Source: Nostoc sp. C052 (lineage in GTDB: Bacteria > Cyanobacteriota > Cyanobacteriia > Cyanobacteriales > Nostocaceae). Taken from it: DNA of 64,000 nt. The translations under genes were made by a program, and so were the position numbers. The notes below the pieces were generated by a model that saw only the letters and a program-made list of their open reading frames with translations, did no database searches and was not told the DNA's origin. The stretch lies in contig NZ_CP040272.1 in the NCBI RefSeq assembly GCF_013393905.1, forward strand, positions 2,852,001-2,916,000, read 5' to 3'. Of this stretch, positions 45,741-55,453 are shown one piece after another (within the stretch, counting starts at the first letter, position 1; each line of letters begins with the position of its first letter).

Positions 45741-46368
45741 ATTTCAAATCTTCACGCCATGTAAAAATAATTTGCTCCTCAGCTTGTCTAAATTCAATAT
45801 TAAATTTATCAAATACAACTTCTCGCCCTAAAAGCAATTGTTCTCCGCCTGTATTGGTTTGTAACCAGGCGACAGGAGTAATAAAATTATGTTCATCAAT
45901 TGTCATTTCGACATTACGTAAAACATACTCAACTCTGCCACCTATAGTTTCTGCCAACAAAGTTGATTCTGAATCAGCCAAAGCATAGCCTAAATCTTGA
46001 CCAACTTTTAATGAAATTAAACTTAATTCAGCACCAGAATCTACTAACATTGTTGTATTAGATTCTATATCTCCGTGTTTTAAAAATACGCTATAATTTG
46101 GTTGCCAATCATGGCGAGCAACGGTGCGGAAGCGAATTGGTAAAATTTCTATAGAAGCAGTGCGACGCGGAACTAGATAAATTAAAAAAGGCTGTTTTGC
46201 AGCATTAGCTAATGCTAAAACTTCTCGTAAGTTTTCGCTATGAGCAATTATTCCATTTGTATTGTAAGCGATATATTGATTTTTATACAAATCTAATAAC
46301 ATCTGGCGGTTACGATTCAACCACTTAAGTATTTCATCTCTTTCTATTTTAGAGGGCTTTGTGTTCAT
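45736..46368 (-). CDS. DUF5678 plus retropepsin-like aspartic protease protein
   Basis: 210 residues. Residues about 10-72 match the small DUF5678 pattern (NRQMLLDLYKNQYIAYNTNG, IIAHSENLREVLALA, PFLIYLVPRR). Residues about 90-205 have a single retropepsin-type lobe: TTMLVDSGAELSLIS with the catalytic DSGA, and EQLLLGREVVFDKFNI as the hydrophobic-Gly partner. Such single-lobe proteases work as dimers. DTG is more usual than DSG; both occur in active enzymes. No substrate is suggested by the neighbours. Confidence 0.75.
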   Translation of the reverse strand: MNTKPSKIERDEILKWLNRNRQMLLDLYKNQYIAYNTNGIIAHSENLREVLALANAAKQPFLIYLVPRRTASIEILPIRFRTVARHDWQPNYSVFLKHGDIESNTTMLVDSGAELSLISLKVGQDLGYALADSESTLLAETIGGRVEYVLRNVEMTIDEHNFITPVAWLQTNTGGEQLLLGREVVFDKFNIEFRQAEEQIIFTWREDLKS

Positions 46369-46624
46369 ATATTTAATATGTTTTGCGTATCTTTAACAGC
46401 TTCACAATACTATTTATGTTAGTTATATAAAAAATATTGCTTACTTTGATAACGAAATAAATAGTTGTATTTTGCAAGGGATTAATAACGAGATTAAACG
46501 ATAAAAAATTCTGGTGAATATGGATTTAAAATCTTAGAAGATTTTAGAGATAAATGCTATTAGATTGATATTTTATTTATTAGATTGACATAATAAGTAA
46601 AGTTAGTCGGTCAAGATTTCCCTT

Positions 46625-47350
46625 ATGTACCAAACAGACCCGCCTCGTCCTGCAAAAGAAACCCTACCCACCATGTATGATCTTCCCAGTGAATACCCGG
46701 AGGACTCTGGTTTGCCTGACGAATTTCACCTTTTTCAACCCCAACTTCTGCGCGAAACCTTCTGTCCACCTAACTATCCAGCAGAGGAGGTATTTGTTGC
46801 CACTGACTTAAACCTTTATTATGACCTCCGGCATACACTGTGGTACAAACGCCCGGACTGGTTTGCTGCTGTGGGAGTTTCGCGTCTCTACGAACAGCAA
46901 AACTTGCGTCTGAGTTATGTCATTTGGCAAGAAGGAGTTGCTCCTTTTGTAGTGGTAGAATTGCTTTCTCCTGGTACTGAAAAAGAAGACTTAGGACAAA
47001 CTCTGCGGGAAATAAACCAACCACCGACCAAATGGGAAGTTTATGAGCGGATTTTGCGAGTTCCTTACTACATTGTATTTGACCGCTACACTGACAAACT
47101 CCAAGTGTTCCAATTAGTTGCAGACCGCTACAGCGAATTTGACTTGAGTACCCCACGAGTATGGATGCCTGGTTTGGAACTGGGCTTAGGACTTTGGCAA
47201 GGTTCTTACCAAGGAATTGAGCGATTATGGCTACGTTGGTATGATGCCAGTGGGAATTGGCTTCCCACACCCCTGGAACGAGAAAGTCAACGTGCTAACA
47301 GATTAGCAGCACAACTGCGAGAGTTAGGCGTTAACCCTGATGAGTTATGA
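46625..47350 (+). CDS. Uma2 family (DUF820) nuclease-fold protein
   Basis: 241 residues. Cyanobacterial Uma2/DUF820 form: VFVATDLNLYYDLRHTLWYK, RPDWFAAVGVSRLYEQQNLR, FVVVELLSPGTEKEDLG (PD-(D/E)XK-like core, E at VVELLSP) and YYIVFDRYTDKLQVFQL. The family has a restriction-endonuclease fold and is hugely expanded in cyanobacteria, but its role is not established. The C-terminus ends in a helical RESQRANRLAAQLRELGVN. Possibly catalytic, not shown. Confidence 0.88.
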   Translation: MYQTDPPRPAKETLPTMYDLPSEYPEDSGLPDEFHLFQPQLLRETFCPPNYPAEEVFVATDLNLYYDLRHTLWYKRPDWFAAVGVSRLYEQQNLRLSYVIWQEGVAPFVVVELLSPGTEKEDLGQTLREINQPPTKWEVYERILRVPYYIVFDRYTDKLQVFQLVADRYSEFDLSTPRVWMPGLELGLGLWQGSYQGIERLWLRWYDASGNWLPTPLERESQRANRLAAQLRELGVNPDEL

Positions 47351-47357
47351 AGATGCA

Positions 47358-47390
47358 AGGGGCAGATCGCTGTCTGCCCCTAAACATTTT
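47358..47390. terminator. Bidirectional terminator between convergent genes
   Basis: Stem aggggcag / ctgcccct with a loop of about eight bases, followed by aaacattttt, 7 bases after the Uma2-type gene and 4 bases before the end of the reductase gene. Confidence 0.65.
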
Positions 47391-47393
47391 TAC

Positions 47394-48332
47394 TCACAAC
47401 GCTTGTAAAATTTCCTCGTCGACAGAGAAATCAACATCTGTTTTATCTTTTGCATTAGCCAAATAATCATTTTCCAGAGAGTCTTGTAACCCAGAAATCA
47501 AATCATATTCAGGATGCCAGTTTAATTCTGTTTGTGCTTTATTCACCGAAGCAAAGAAATGCTGTACCCGCATTGGAAAAGCTTTGCGCTTGCCGAAATC
47601 AAACTTTTTCGGGTCATAGTGGACGATTTTTAGAGTATCGGGTGATTTACCAGCCGCCACAGCGCTAGCACGGGCTAAACCATCAAAAGTGACAAAGCGA
47701 TCGCCAGAGATATTATAAATCTGTCCTATGGCTTGTTTATTGCCCAAAACCTTAGTCATTGCTAGTGCCAAGTCTTTTACATGACCTAGCTGGGTGATAT
47801 GCATGCCATTTCCGGGGATAGGAATGGGGCGATCGCGCACAATTCTGTCAAAAAACCAGCCTTCCAACTCATTATAATTACGAGGCCCGTAAATATAAGT
47901 AGGGCGAATCGAAGTGAAGGGCAATCCCAATTGAGTCAGGTAAGCTTCTGTTTCATGCTTGCCCTTATGCCGACTTTTGGGATCTACTGGATCGCCTTCT
48001 ATGTGGGGCAATTGGTCAGATTTGAGATAAACCCCCGCAGAACTCATATACACAAAATGTTGCACTCGGTCTTGAAAAATCTCTGCTAGTGGTTGAGTAT
48101 CAGTAAGTTCACGTGCGTTATTGTCAAAAATGACATCAAAGTTTTCTTGTGATAACTTTGCCTTTAATTGAGTAGCATCTGTGCGATCGCCTATAATTTG
48201 TCCTACTCCCTGTAAAGAAGGTGCTGGTCGATTCCCACGATTGAACAGCACCACCTCATGTCCTTGTTCCACTAGTAGTTGAGTTAAATAGACACCAATG
48301 AACCGAGTACCACCCATAATCAGAATTCGCAT
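47394..48332 (-). CDS. CSP41-like NAD-dependent epimerase/reductase family protein
   Basis: 312 residues, atypical SDR. Starts MRILIMGGTRFIGVYLTQLL, with nucleotide motif GGTRFIG, and keeps the CSP41 blocks VVLFNRGNRP, YMSSAGVYLKSDQLPHIEGD and TSIRPTYIYGPRNYNELEGW. Chloroplast CSP41 homologues bind RNA and ribosomes; the cyanobacterial proteins are their ancestors and probably bind RNA too, although a sugar-epimerase role is often annotated. YxxxK is replaced, which argues against normal dehydrogenase chemistry. Confidence 0.82.
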   Translation of the reverse strand: MRILIMGGTRFIGVYLTQLLVEQGHEVVLFNRGNRPAPSLQGVGQIIGDRTDATQLKAKLSQENFDVIFDNNARELTDTQPLAEIFQDRVQHFVYMSSAGVYLKSDQLPHIEGDPVDPKSRHKGKHETEAYLTQLGLPFTSIRPTYIYGPRNYNELEGWFFDRIVRDRPIPIPGNGMHITQLGHVKDLALAMTKVLGNKQAIGQIYNISGDRFVTFDGLARASAVAAGKSPDTLKIVHYDPKKFDFGKRKAFPMRVQHFFASVNKAQTELNWHPEYDLISGLQDSLENDYLANAKDKTDVDFSVDEEILQAL

Positions 48333-48617
48333 AAATTCACCCTTTATATATCAGTTTTCATCAAGGGATTGGGGAGTAGAGTAGGGACTGGGGATTGGGA
48401 GAAGAATTTTCCCCTCCGCCCCCCCCTACCCCGTGCCCCTCTGCCTCTTTTCAATGCCCCAATCTGAGATTATCAGGTTGTAGCATCCATCTGGAACCTC
48501 TCAGGGAAAGATACCGTCTTGTGTGCTAATCTGGGGCGCTTCCCATTCATTAATCACAAAAGGAAACTTTTCAGTCGGAGTCTAAGAAAACTATCTTCAA
48601 TTTTGAATTGTTTAGCT

Positions 48618-49760
48618 GTGCCCTTGAAATATGCTCTAGTTCATGAGTGGCTGACACCTAAAGCCACTGGTGGTTCAGAACTCGTTGTACGAGAAATTTT
48701 GAATCACATTGATGCTGATTTGTATGCTCTCATCGATTTTGAATCCAGCAATAGAGAAAGTTATTTATATAAGCGTCAAATTGGCAAGACGTTTCTCCAA
48801 AACTTTCCATTTGCCCGCAACGGTATACAAAAATACTTGCCTTTGTGGCCTTTGGCAATTGAACAACTTGATTTGCGGCATTATGATGTAATTCTGTCTT
48901 CATCTCACGCTGTTGCCAAAGGAATCCTGACCACTCCCGAACAGATGCATATTTGCTATTGTCACAGCCCTATGCGCTACGCTTGGGACTTGACTTTTGA
49001 TTATCTGCGCCACAGCAAACTAGGTAGTGGCTTACCTGGGTGGGTGACGCGATATTTATTACATCGTTTGCGCCAGTGGGATGTATTGAGTGCCAATCGC
49101 GTTGATTACTTCATTGCCAACTCACAGCATACAGCTCGGCGGATTTGGCGTTGCTATCGGCGAGAAGCAACAGTCATTTACCCACCAGTGAATATTGCAG
49201 AATTTCCATTTTTGTCTGAGAAAGAGGACTTTTACCTGACAGTTTCTCGGTTGGTAAGCTACAAGCAAATATCTTTAATTGTCAAGGCTTTTAATCAACT
49301 AAAACGCCCATTAGTAGTCATTGGTACAGGAGATGAAATGAACAAGATTCGCGAGATGGCAAACTCCAACATCCAAATACTGGGATGGCAACCTGATAAT
49401 GTGGTAAAAAAATATATGTCTAGGGCTAAGGCGTTTGTATATGCAGCCTGTGAAGATTTTGGGATTGCCCTAGTGGAAGCACAGGCCTGCGGCACGCCAG
49501 TGATTGCCTACGGTGCAGGAGGCGCTCTAGAAACAGTCCGAGATATCCACTCTTGTGTGGATACAGGGACAGGTATATTTTTCAGGACGCAAACAGAGGC
49601 GGCTTTAGTGGAGGCAGTAGAAAAGTTTGAAGTTTATCAGGGTTCGTTCAGTTCCGAGTATATGCGATCGCACGCCGCACAGTTTTCACCGCAAATCTTT
49701 GCCGAGCGTTATCTAGACTTTGTAAACAAATGCAACGAAAAAAGACCGTTTTCGCAATGA
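48618..49760 (+). CDS. GT4 family glycosyltransferase
   Basis: 380 residues from GTG (VPLKYALVHEWLTPKATGGS). GT-B fold: N-terminal acceptor domain, then FYLTVSRLVSYKQISLIVKA, VVIGTGDEMNKIREMA and the EX7E motif in CEDFGIALVEAQACGTPVIA. It transfers a sugar from a nucleotide donor during polysaccharide assembly at the inner membrane. Longer upstream frames add 33 residues with no conservation, so the start is uncertain. It heads the cluster with the sugar transferase, gmd and fcl. Confidence 0.85.
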   Translation: MPLKYALVHEWLTPKATGGSELVVREILNHIDADLYALIDFESSNRESYLYKRQIGKTFLQNFPFARNGIQKYLPLWPLAIEQLDLRHYDVILSSSHAVAKGILTTPEQMHICYCHSPMRYAWDLTFDYLRHSKLGSGLPGWVTRYLLHRLRQWDVLSANRVDYFIANSQHTARRIWRCYRREATVIYPPVNIAEFPFLSEKEDFYLTVSRLVSYKQISLIVKAFNQLKRPLVVIGTGDEMNKIREMANSNIQILGWQPDNVVKKYMSRAKAFVYAACEDFGIALVEAQACGTPVIAYGAGGALETVRDIHSCVDTGTGIFFRTQTEAALVEAVEKFEVYQGSFSSEYMRSHAAQFSPQIFAERYLDFVNKCNEKRPFSQ

Positions 49761-49868
49761 TGGTCTTGGTTAACGTCTTATTTTTTTAGGCTTTTGGCAA
49801 TTTCCCCCAGAAGAACCTCATTTTGGCTTTAATATTGGGACTATGTGTGGTGTGGATTATTAAGGAGT

Positions 49869-50630
49869 ATGATGACTGCCCAGAGCTCACTCCTCTCCGG
49901 CAAGCGGGGCGTACGACAAGACACTAAAGCGTCTACGCGTACTTTCTTAAAACGCGGTCAAAAAACAAAGACGCCAAAAGTTAAACCCAAAGGTTTATCT
50001 TTTCAGGGTTTAAACGGAGAGTTTGCCAAACGACTGTTCGATATAGTGTTTTCGCTGTCAGTATTAATTTTGTTCTTCCCCGTCTACTTAATTTTGGCTT
50101 TGCTGATTGCCTTCAGTTCAGAAGGCCCAATATTTTATGTCCAGGAACGGGTAGGAAAAAATTACAAAGCGTTTAATTGTATTAAATTCCGAACAATGGT
50201 AAGCAATGCAGACGAAATCCTCATGCAAATGATGGAAACATCGCCCGAATTGCGACAAGAATTTGAAAGCAGTTTTAAGCTCAAACAAGACCCCCGAATA
50301 ACCAAAATTGGTCAATTTTTGCGAATTACTAGCTTAGACGAATTTCCCCAGTTCTGGAATGTTTTAAAAGGGGACATGAGTGTAGTCGGCCCTCGACCCT
50401 TGGTAGCAGAAGAATTACCAAAATACGGTTGTCACATTGATGAGATTTTAACAATCCGTCCAGGAATTACTGGTTTGTGGCAGGTATCTGGGCGTAATGA
50501 CATTCCCTACCCTCGACGAGTCCAAATAGACCTGCATTATGTCAAATTTAGGAATTTCTGGCTTGATTTATGGATCATCTTGAAAACTGTTGATGTGGTC
50601 ATTTTGCCCAAAAATAACGGGGCATACTGA
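49869..50630 (+). CDS. Undecaprenyl-phosphate sugar transferase (WbaP/WcaJ C-terminal type)
   Basis: 253 residues. A basic N-terminal tail, one membrane hairpin (RLFDIVFSLSVLILFFPVYL) and the polyprenyl-phosphate hexose-1-phosphate transferase domain: CIKFRTM, LDEFPQFWNVLKGDMSVVGP and RPGITGLWQVSGRNDIPY. It starts repeat-unit assembly on the lipid carrier. It is the short form lacking the four-helix N-terminal domain. ATG codons at 49869 and 49872 follow aaggag; the spacing is short, so either may be used, or a GTG 24 bases upstream. Confidence 0.92.
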   Translation: MMTAQSSLLSGKRGVRQDTKASTRTFLKRGQKTKTPKVKPKGLSFQGLNGEFAKRLFDIVFSLSVLILFFPVYLILALLIAFSSEGPIFYVQERVGKNYKAFNCIKFRTMVSNADEILMQMMETSPELRQEFESSFKLKQDPRITKIGQFLRITSLDEFPQFWNVLKGDMSVVGPRPLVAEELPKYGCHIDEILTIRPGITGLWQVSGRNDIPYPRRVQIDLHYVKFRNFWLDLWIILKTVDVVILPKNNGAY

Positions 50631-50912
50631 GTAGCTACTTAGGGTCGATTCTGTGGGGCAGTTAATGCCCCTAAATAACAATTATTTCCCTAAAACTAAA
50701 AATTGCTCATCTTTATTTATATAATTGTTAAGCATATTTTGTGGGCTTCTACTTAAGAAGATGTTTGAAATATTAAGTATATTTATTTACGTAAAAATTT
50801 TCATAGCAATAAGAACTCGTAGGTTTCCCATTAGGCAATTGAGCAATTAGTTGCTAGGTTGTATCAGATTGCCTGTAACTTTTTAATCAAAGACAATAAG
50901 GTATAATTGAGC

Positions 50913-51992
50913 ATGACGCAACAGAAGCGAGCGTTAATTACTGGTATTACTGGTCAAGATGGTTCATATCTGAGTGAGTTTTTGTTGGAACAAGGTTATG
51001 AGGTTCATGGCATCATTCGCCGGACTTCTACCTTCAACACAGACCGCATCGATCACATTTACGAAGATCCCCACAAAGATGGAGTGCGGTTGTTTCTTCA
51101 CTACGGAGACTTGACAGATGGTACGACGTTGCGGCGTATTTTAGAAGAAGTAAAACCAGTAGAGATTTACAACCTCGGCGCTCAATCCCATGTTAGAGTC
51201 AGCTTTGATTCACCAGAATACACGGTGGATGCTGTAGGAATGGGAACGCTGCGTCTGTTGGAAGCAATTCGAGACTACCAACATCGTACTGGTATTCAGG
51301 TACGATTTTACCAGGCGGGTTCTTCAGAAATGTATGGTTTAGTACAAGCAATACCTCAAACTGAGACAACGCCCTTTTATCCCCGCAGTCCTTATGCCTG
51401 TGCGAAAGTTTACGCCCACTGGCAAACTGTAAACTATCGTGAGTCTTATAATTTATTTGCTTGTAACGGCATACTTTTTAACCACGAGTCACCACGGCGG
51501 GGTGAAACCTTTGTAACCCGTAAAATTACTAGAGCCGTGGCTGGTATCGTTGCTGGTAAGCAGAAAAAGATTTACATGGGTAATCTAGACGCAAAGCGAG
51601 ATTGGGGTTATGCGAAGGATTACGTTAAAGCAATGTGGTTGATGTTGCAGAAAGACCAGCCAGACGATTACGTAATTGCTACTGGTGAAACCCATTCAGT
51701 GCGCGAGTTTTTGGAACTAGCATTTAGCTATGTGAATCTCAATTGGCAAGATTATGTAGAGTTTGATGAGCGTTACCTCCGTCCATCTGAGGTAGAACTG
51801 TTGATTGGCGATTCTACCAAAGCACGCCAGAATTTAGGCTGGACACCATCAGTAACCTTTGAAGAACTAGTTTCCTTAATGGTAGAAGCAGACTTACAAG
51901 CATTGGGTCACACTTCACCCAATGGTAATGGTTCGCAATTTCCAAATGATATTGCGACTATTCGTCAACAACTGGGCGCTTTACACTTCTGA
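50913..51992 (+). CDS. gmd: GDP-mannose 4,6-dehydratase
   Basis: 359 residues. First step from GDP-mannose to GDP-fucose. Rossmann motif LITGITGQDGSYLSEFLLEQ, substrate blocks RRTSTFNTDRIDHIYEDPH and AGSSEMYG, catalytic YACAK (YxxxK), and NHESPRRGETFVTRKI. Full length. ATG 50913 gives the family start MTQQKRALITG. fcl follows 23 bases later, which is the normal pair. Confidence 0.97.
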   Translation: MTQQKRALITGITGQDGSYLSEFLLEQGYEVHGIIRRTSTFNTDRIDHIYEDPHKDGVRLFLHYGDLTDGTTLRRILEEVKPVEIYNLGAQSHVRVSFDSPEYTVDAVGMGTLRLLEAIRDYQHRTGIQVRFYQAGSSEMYGLVQAIPQTETTPFYPRSPYACAKVYAHWQTVNYRESYNLFACNGILFNHESPRRGETFVTRKITRAVAGIVAGKQKKIYMGNLDAKRDWGYAKDYVKAMWLMLQKDQPDDYVIATGETHSVREFLELAFSYVNLNWQDYVEFDERYLRPSEVELLIGDSTKARQNLGWTPSVTFEELVSLMVEADLQALGHTSPNGNGSQFPNDIATIRQQLGALHF

Positions 51993-52015
51993 TTTGCACC
52001 AGAGAGGATAAAAAT

Positions 52016-52960
52016 ATGACCGCCTTAGAACTAAAAAATAAACGCATTCTCGTCACCGGTGGGTCGGGATTTCTAGGTCGTCAGGTGATAGATCAACTGT
52101 GTAAAGCTGGGGCCGATCGTGAGAAGATTACGATACCGCGATCGCGTGATTCCGATCTGCGTGTATGGGAAAATAGCCAACGTGCAGTTGACCAGCAAGA
52201 CATCATTATTCACCTAGCAGCTCATGTCGGTGGTATTGGTTTGAACCGCGAAAAACCCGCAGAGTTGTTCTACGATAACTTGATTATGGGAACCCAGCTA
52301 ATTCACGCTGCCTATCAAGCTGGAGTCGAAAAATTTGTTTGTGTTGGTACAATCTGCGCCTATCCTAAATTCACTCCCGTCCCATTCAAAGAAGATGATC
52401 TTTGGAATGGCTACCCAGAGGAAACTAATGCCCCTTATGGAATTGCCAAAAAAGCACTTTTAGTTCAATTGCAATCTTACCGTCAGCAGTACGGTTTTAA
52501 TGGGATTTATCTACTGCCAGTAAATTTGTATGGCCCAGAAGATAACTTTGACCCTGGAAGTTCCCATGTGATTCCCGCATTAGTTCGCAAAGTTCACGAA
52601 GCCCAAATTAAAGCAGAAAAGCAACTTCCAGTTTGGGGTGATGGCAGTCCTACCCGTGAGTTTCTGTATTCAGAAGATGCAGCGAGGGGGATTGTTTTGG
52701 GGGCTCAATTATATAACGAATCGGAACCAGTAAACTTGGGAACCGGTTATGAAATCTCCATCCTTGATTTAGTAACTCTAATCGCCGAATTGATGGAGTT
52801 TAAGGGGGAAATTATTTGGCAAACTGACAAGCCTAATGGTCAACCCCGTCGCTGTTTAGATACTGAAAGGGCAAAACAAGCCTTTAATTTCACGGCTCAG
52901 GTAAGTTTTGAAGAGGGGCTAAAAAATACCATTGAGTGGTATCGTCAAAACGCTGCATAA
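52016..52960 (+). CDS. fcl: GDP-L-fucose synthase
   Basis: 314 residues. Converts the 4-keto intermediate of GMD to GDP-L-fucose by epimerisation and reduction. ILVTGGSGFLGRQVIDQL, AAHVGGIGLNREKPAELFYD, catalytic YGIAK, and FLYSEDAARGIVLG are all present. gagagga precedes the ATG. With gmd and the two glycosyl-/sugar-transferases it forms a fucose-containing surface polysaccharide cluster. Confidence 0.96.
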   Translation: MTALELKNKRILVTGGSGFLGRQVIDQLCKAGADREKITIPRSRDSDLRVWENSQRAVDQQDIIIHLAAHVGGIGLNREKPAELFYDNLIMGTQLIHAAYQAGVEKFVCVGTICAYPKFTPVPFKEDDLWNGYPEETNAPYGIAKKALLVQLQSYRQQYGFNGIYLLPVNLYGPEDNFDPGSSHVIPALVRKVHEAQIKAEKQLPVWGDGSPTREFLYSEDAARGIVLGAQLYNESEPVNLGTGYEISILDLVTLIAELMEFKGEIIWQTDKPNGQPRRCLDTERAKQAFNFTAQVSFEEGLKNTIEWYRQNAA

Positions 52961-53026
52961 TTCTTATGCAAGCATTCTATTTTCTTATAAGAATCCTATT
53001 TGATTTGTAAACACCCAGAAACTCAC

Positions 53027-53060
53027 ATCCCCGACTTCTTGAAGAAGTCGGGGATCTTTT
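53027..53060 (+). terminator. Terminator after fcl (dispersed palindrome)
   Basis: 14-bp perfect arms atccccgacttctt / aagaagtcggggat, followed by ctttt, 66 bases past fcl. The same palindrome in weaker form is at 16148-16180, so a mobile repeat appears to be used as a terminator. Confidence 0.75.
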
Positions 53061-53171
53061 ATATTGAGAGAGGCGAGCAAATTCTCTAGTTCCCCTTCTC
53101 CGAACTTGGGAGAAGGAGTTAGGGGATAAGGGCAAAACCTCTTTTCAAAGCACAATCAAATAAATTTTTGT

Positions 53172-54860
53172 TTAGAAAGTGAAGGTAGTTCTAACTACTC
53201 CCAAAAAAATATCACCATTCTGTTCATTGTGATTTGGTGCTGTCAACCAAAGCAAAGCAGGGGTAATACTGATGTTTTCGTTAATTTGATACCGATAAAA
53301 CCCTTCAATATGAAATCCGGTATCTGGGTCACGACGAGGTAAATCTCCTGACAAGGGTGCTGAAGTACCAGTTAATTTCGGCTGCATCCCGATGATAATG
53401 CCTCCCAAATTACCTTTATCCAAATTAGACTCGTCCGAATTACCTTTACCAGGGAAAGCTAGGGTGACAGCCCAACTCCAGATATCAGCATCACCTTTGA
53501 CTTCTCCTGTTAGCGCCCGCGCATTGGTGTAGCCTAACCATCCACCAAGTTGAAAGCCGTCACTAATTTTTACATTCGTTTCAATACCAAAGGAATTAGA
53601 GGAAACTTTTCTGTTGGGTAAATTGGAGGGTAAATTGGAGGGTAAACTGCCAGTATTATGTCCTAAACCCTCTTCGTTGTAAGCATTAACGTAGGTAATG
53701 GCAATTTTGGTATGTTTATCTTTTTTCTTTGGATAAAATACAATCTGCCCCAATGCACCATAGCCACCATTAAACAAGCCGCTAACAGGATTATTAGTAT
53801 TTTTTGCCAGATAAGCTAATTGTAATGTGATATTCTCACTCAGCTTATAAGTCACACCTAAACCTGTATCTCCGCCCAAACGATAAATGTGACTGTATCG
53901 AAGACCACGAAAAGGTGTTCCCTTGGCATCGTTTCGTAGAGGATTAATAGTATCCCAATCATCAAAGTAAGTATTAAACCCTGTAGCAACTAGAACAGTC
54001 AATTGTTCGCCTACAGGAAAACGATATTCCAACTTACTGACACTAATTTCATTAGTTGTATTACTACCAGATACAAAACTGAGGCGAGAATCATTTCCGG
54101 GTCCAGTTGGATTAATAACATTACTTGCTTGAAGTCGTATACGTAGCTGATCTTTCCCCATAAAGCTGGTATCAAAATTGATACGCACCCGACTAGAAAA
54201 TGTGAGGTTGTTTTCATCCCCATTTCCACTACGGCTAGCATCTCCAAATGCATCTACGGCAGCAAATATTAACTCACCACTGATTTTTAGGTGATTTCTA
54301 GGAAGCTCGTTTTTCTTTAGCTGTTCCAACCGTTTCTCTAGCTCATCGGTACGTTTTTGCACAGCATCAACTCTACCTCGCAAGGTTGTGAGTTCCGGTG
54401 TGAATTCCTCTTGTAACTTTTGTGCAGTCGCTAAATCTCCTTTAGTAACTATGTCTGTGACATCAGCAATGTTTTGGCTAATTTTGTCCAAGCAGGCGTT
54501 TAATGCTGTGGCAAACTCAAAGCGAGTCATGGGGCGATCGCCTTTGAAACTACCATCAGGGTATCCAGTAATACAGCGATAACGTTCAGCTAGAGATTGC
54601 AACGCACCAAATGCCCAGTCAGGCAGTTGAACATCAGAAAGCTGAGAAACGGAAGTAATTGATGTAGAATCCTGTTGGGTATATTGACTAACTTGCTCAA
54701 AGGAATCAGTGCTTTTTTCAGATTCTTCAGCCTTGACACTTGTAAAAGGAGTTAGCACCCCAATGGAAATCACGACAGCAGAAACAACGCCCGGAGTTAC
54801 TGTGAGAAAATTAAACTTTAACAAGGTAACTTTTTGAATGTGGACACAGCTAATCATCAA
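53172..54860 (-). CDS. Iron-uptake-type porin with SLH domain (OprB family)
   Basis: 562 residues as drawn. Signal segment LLKFNFLTVTPGVVSAVVIS ending near VKAEE, an SLH domain (PDWAFGALQSLAERYRCITG, YPDGSFKGDRPMTRFEFATAL), a coiled-coil/linker (RVDAVQKRTDELEKRLEQLK), then an outer-membrane beta-barrel ending TFTF with a terminal aromatic residue. Cyanobacterial outer membranes are dominated by this type; some import iron. The first ATG overlaps the start of the divergent gene by 27 bases, so the real start may be internal (TTG near LLKFN). Confidence 0.9.
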   Translation of the reverse strand: MMISCVHIQKVTLLKFNFLTVTPGVVSAVVISIGVLTPFTSVKAEESEKSTDSFEQVSQYTQQDSTSITSVSQLSDVQLPDWAFGALQSLAERYRCITGYPDGSFKGDRPMTRFEFATALNACLDKISQNIADVTDIVTKGDLATAQKLQEEFTPELTTLRGRVDAVQKRTDELEKRLEQLKKNELPRNHLKISGELIFAAVDAFGDASRSGNGDENNLTFSSRVRINFDTSFMGKDQLRIRLQASNVINPTGPGNDSRLSFVSGSNTTNEISVSKLEYRFPVGEQLTVLVATGFNTYFDDWDTINPLRNDAKGTPFRGLRYSHIYRLGGDTGLGVTYKLSENITLQLAYLAKNTNNPVSGLFNGGYGALGQIVFYPKKKDKHTKIAITYVNAYNEEGLGHNTGSLPSNLPSNLPNRKVSSNSFGIETNVKISDGFQLGGWLGYTNARALTGEVKGDADIWSWAVTLAFPGKGNSDESNLDKGNLGGIIIGMQPKLTGTSAPLSGDLPRRDPDTGFHIEGFYRYQINENISITPALLWLTAPNHNEQNGDIFLGVVRTTFTF

Positions 54861-55415
54861 TTAAATAAGGCACAATTACGCCGTAATTTAATCAAAATAC
54901 GTAAATCAATGTCGGTGCAAGAATGGAGAGAAAAAAGCGATCGCCTTTGCTTCCATCTCCAAACCTCTGCTCTTTTTACCCAAGCAAAAACAATACTTGC
55001 TTACTTCAGCTTTCGCCAAGAACCTGACCTCAGTCCCTTATTTGCAACCACCAAATATCGCTGGGGATTTCCTCGCTGCGTTGAGAAATCTCTGTGTTGG
55101 CATATTTGGACACCTAATGATTCTGTCCAAAGCGGTGCTTATGGCATTACTGAACCTCACCCCGATGCTCCAGTTTTAGATGCTGCGGAAGTAGATTTAA
55201 TTCTCGTCCCTAGTGTAGCTTGCGACTATCAAGGATATCGTTTGGGTTATGGCGGCGGATATTACGATCGCTTGCTCAGTTTACCGCAGTGGCAGACAAA
55301 GCCGACTATCGGAATTGTCTTTGAGTTTGCCTATTTATCCCAAATACCTATTGAACCTTGGGATAAACCACTACAAGCTGTTTCTACGGAAACCGGATTG
55401 ACTCAGAAAGGCTGA
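54834..55415 (+). CDS. 5-formyltetrahydrofolate cyclo-ligase
   Basis: 193 residues. ATP-dependent conversion of 5-formyl-THF to methenyl-THF. N-terminal KAQLRRNLIKIRKSMSVQEW, substrate motif PHPDAPVLDAAEVDLILVPS and nucleotide motif GYRLGYGGGYYDRLL. The drawn start is TTG with aagg 8-11 bases upstream; GTG six bases later is also possible. The 5' end overlaps the divergent porin. Confidence 0.9.
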   Translation: MNVDTANHQLNKAQLRRNLIKIRKSMSVQEWREKSDRLCFHLQTSALFTQAKTILAYFSFRQEPDLSPLFATTKYRWGFPRCVEKSLCWHIWTPNDSVQSGAYGITEPHPDAPVLDAAEVDLILVPSVACDYQGYRLGYGGGYYDRLLSLPQWQTKPTIGIVFEFAYLSQIPIEPWDKPLQAVSTETGLTQKG

Positions 55416-55453
55416 AGGATTCAGGATAATGAAGACACATTATCAAATGTTTT

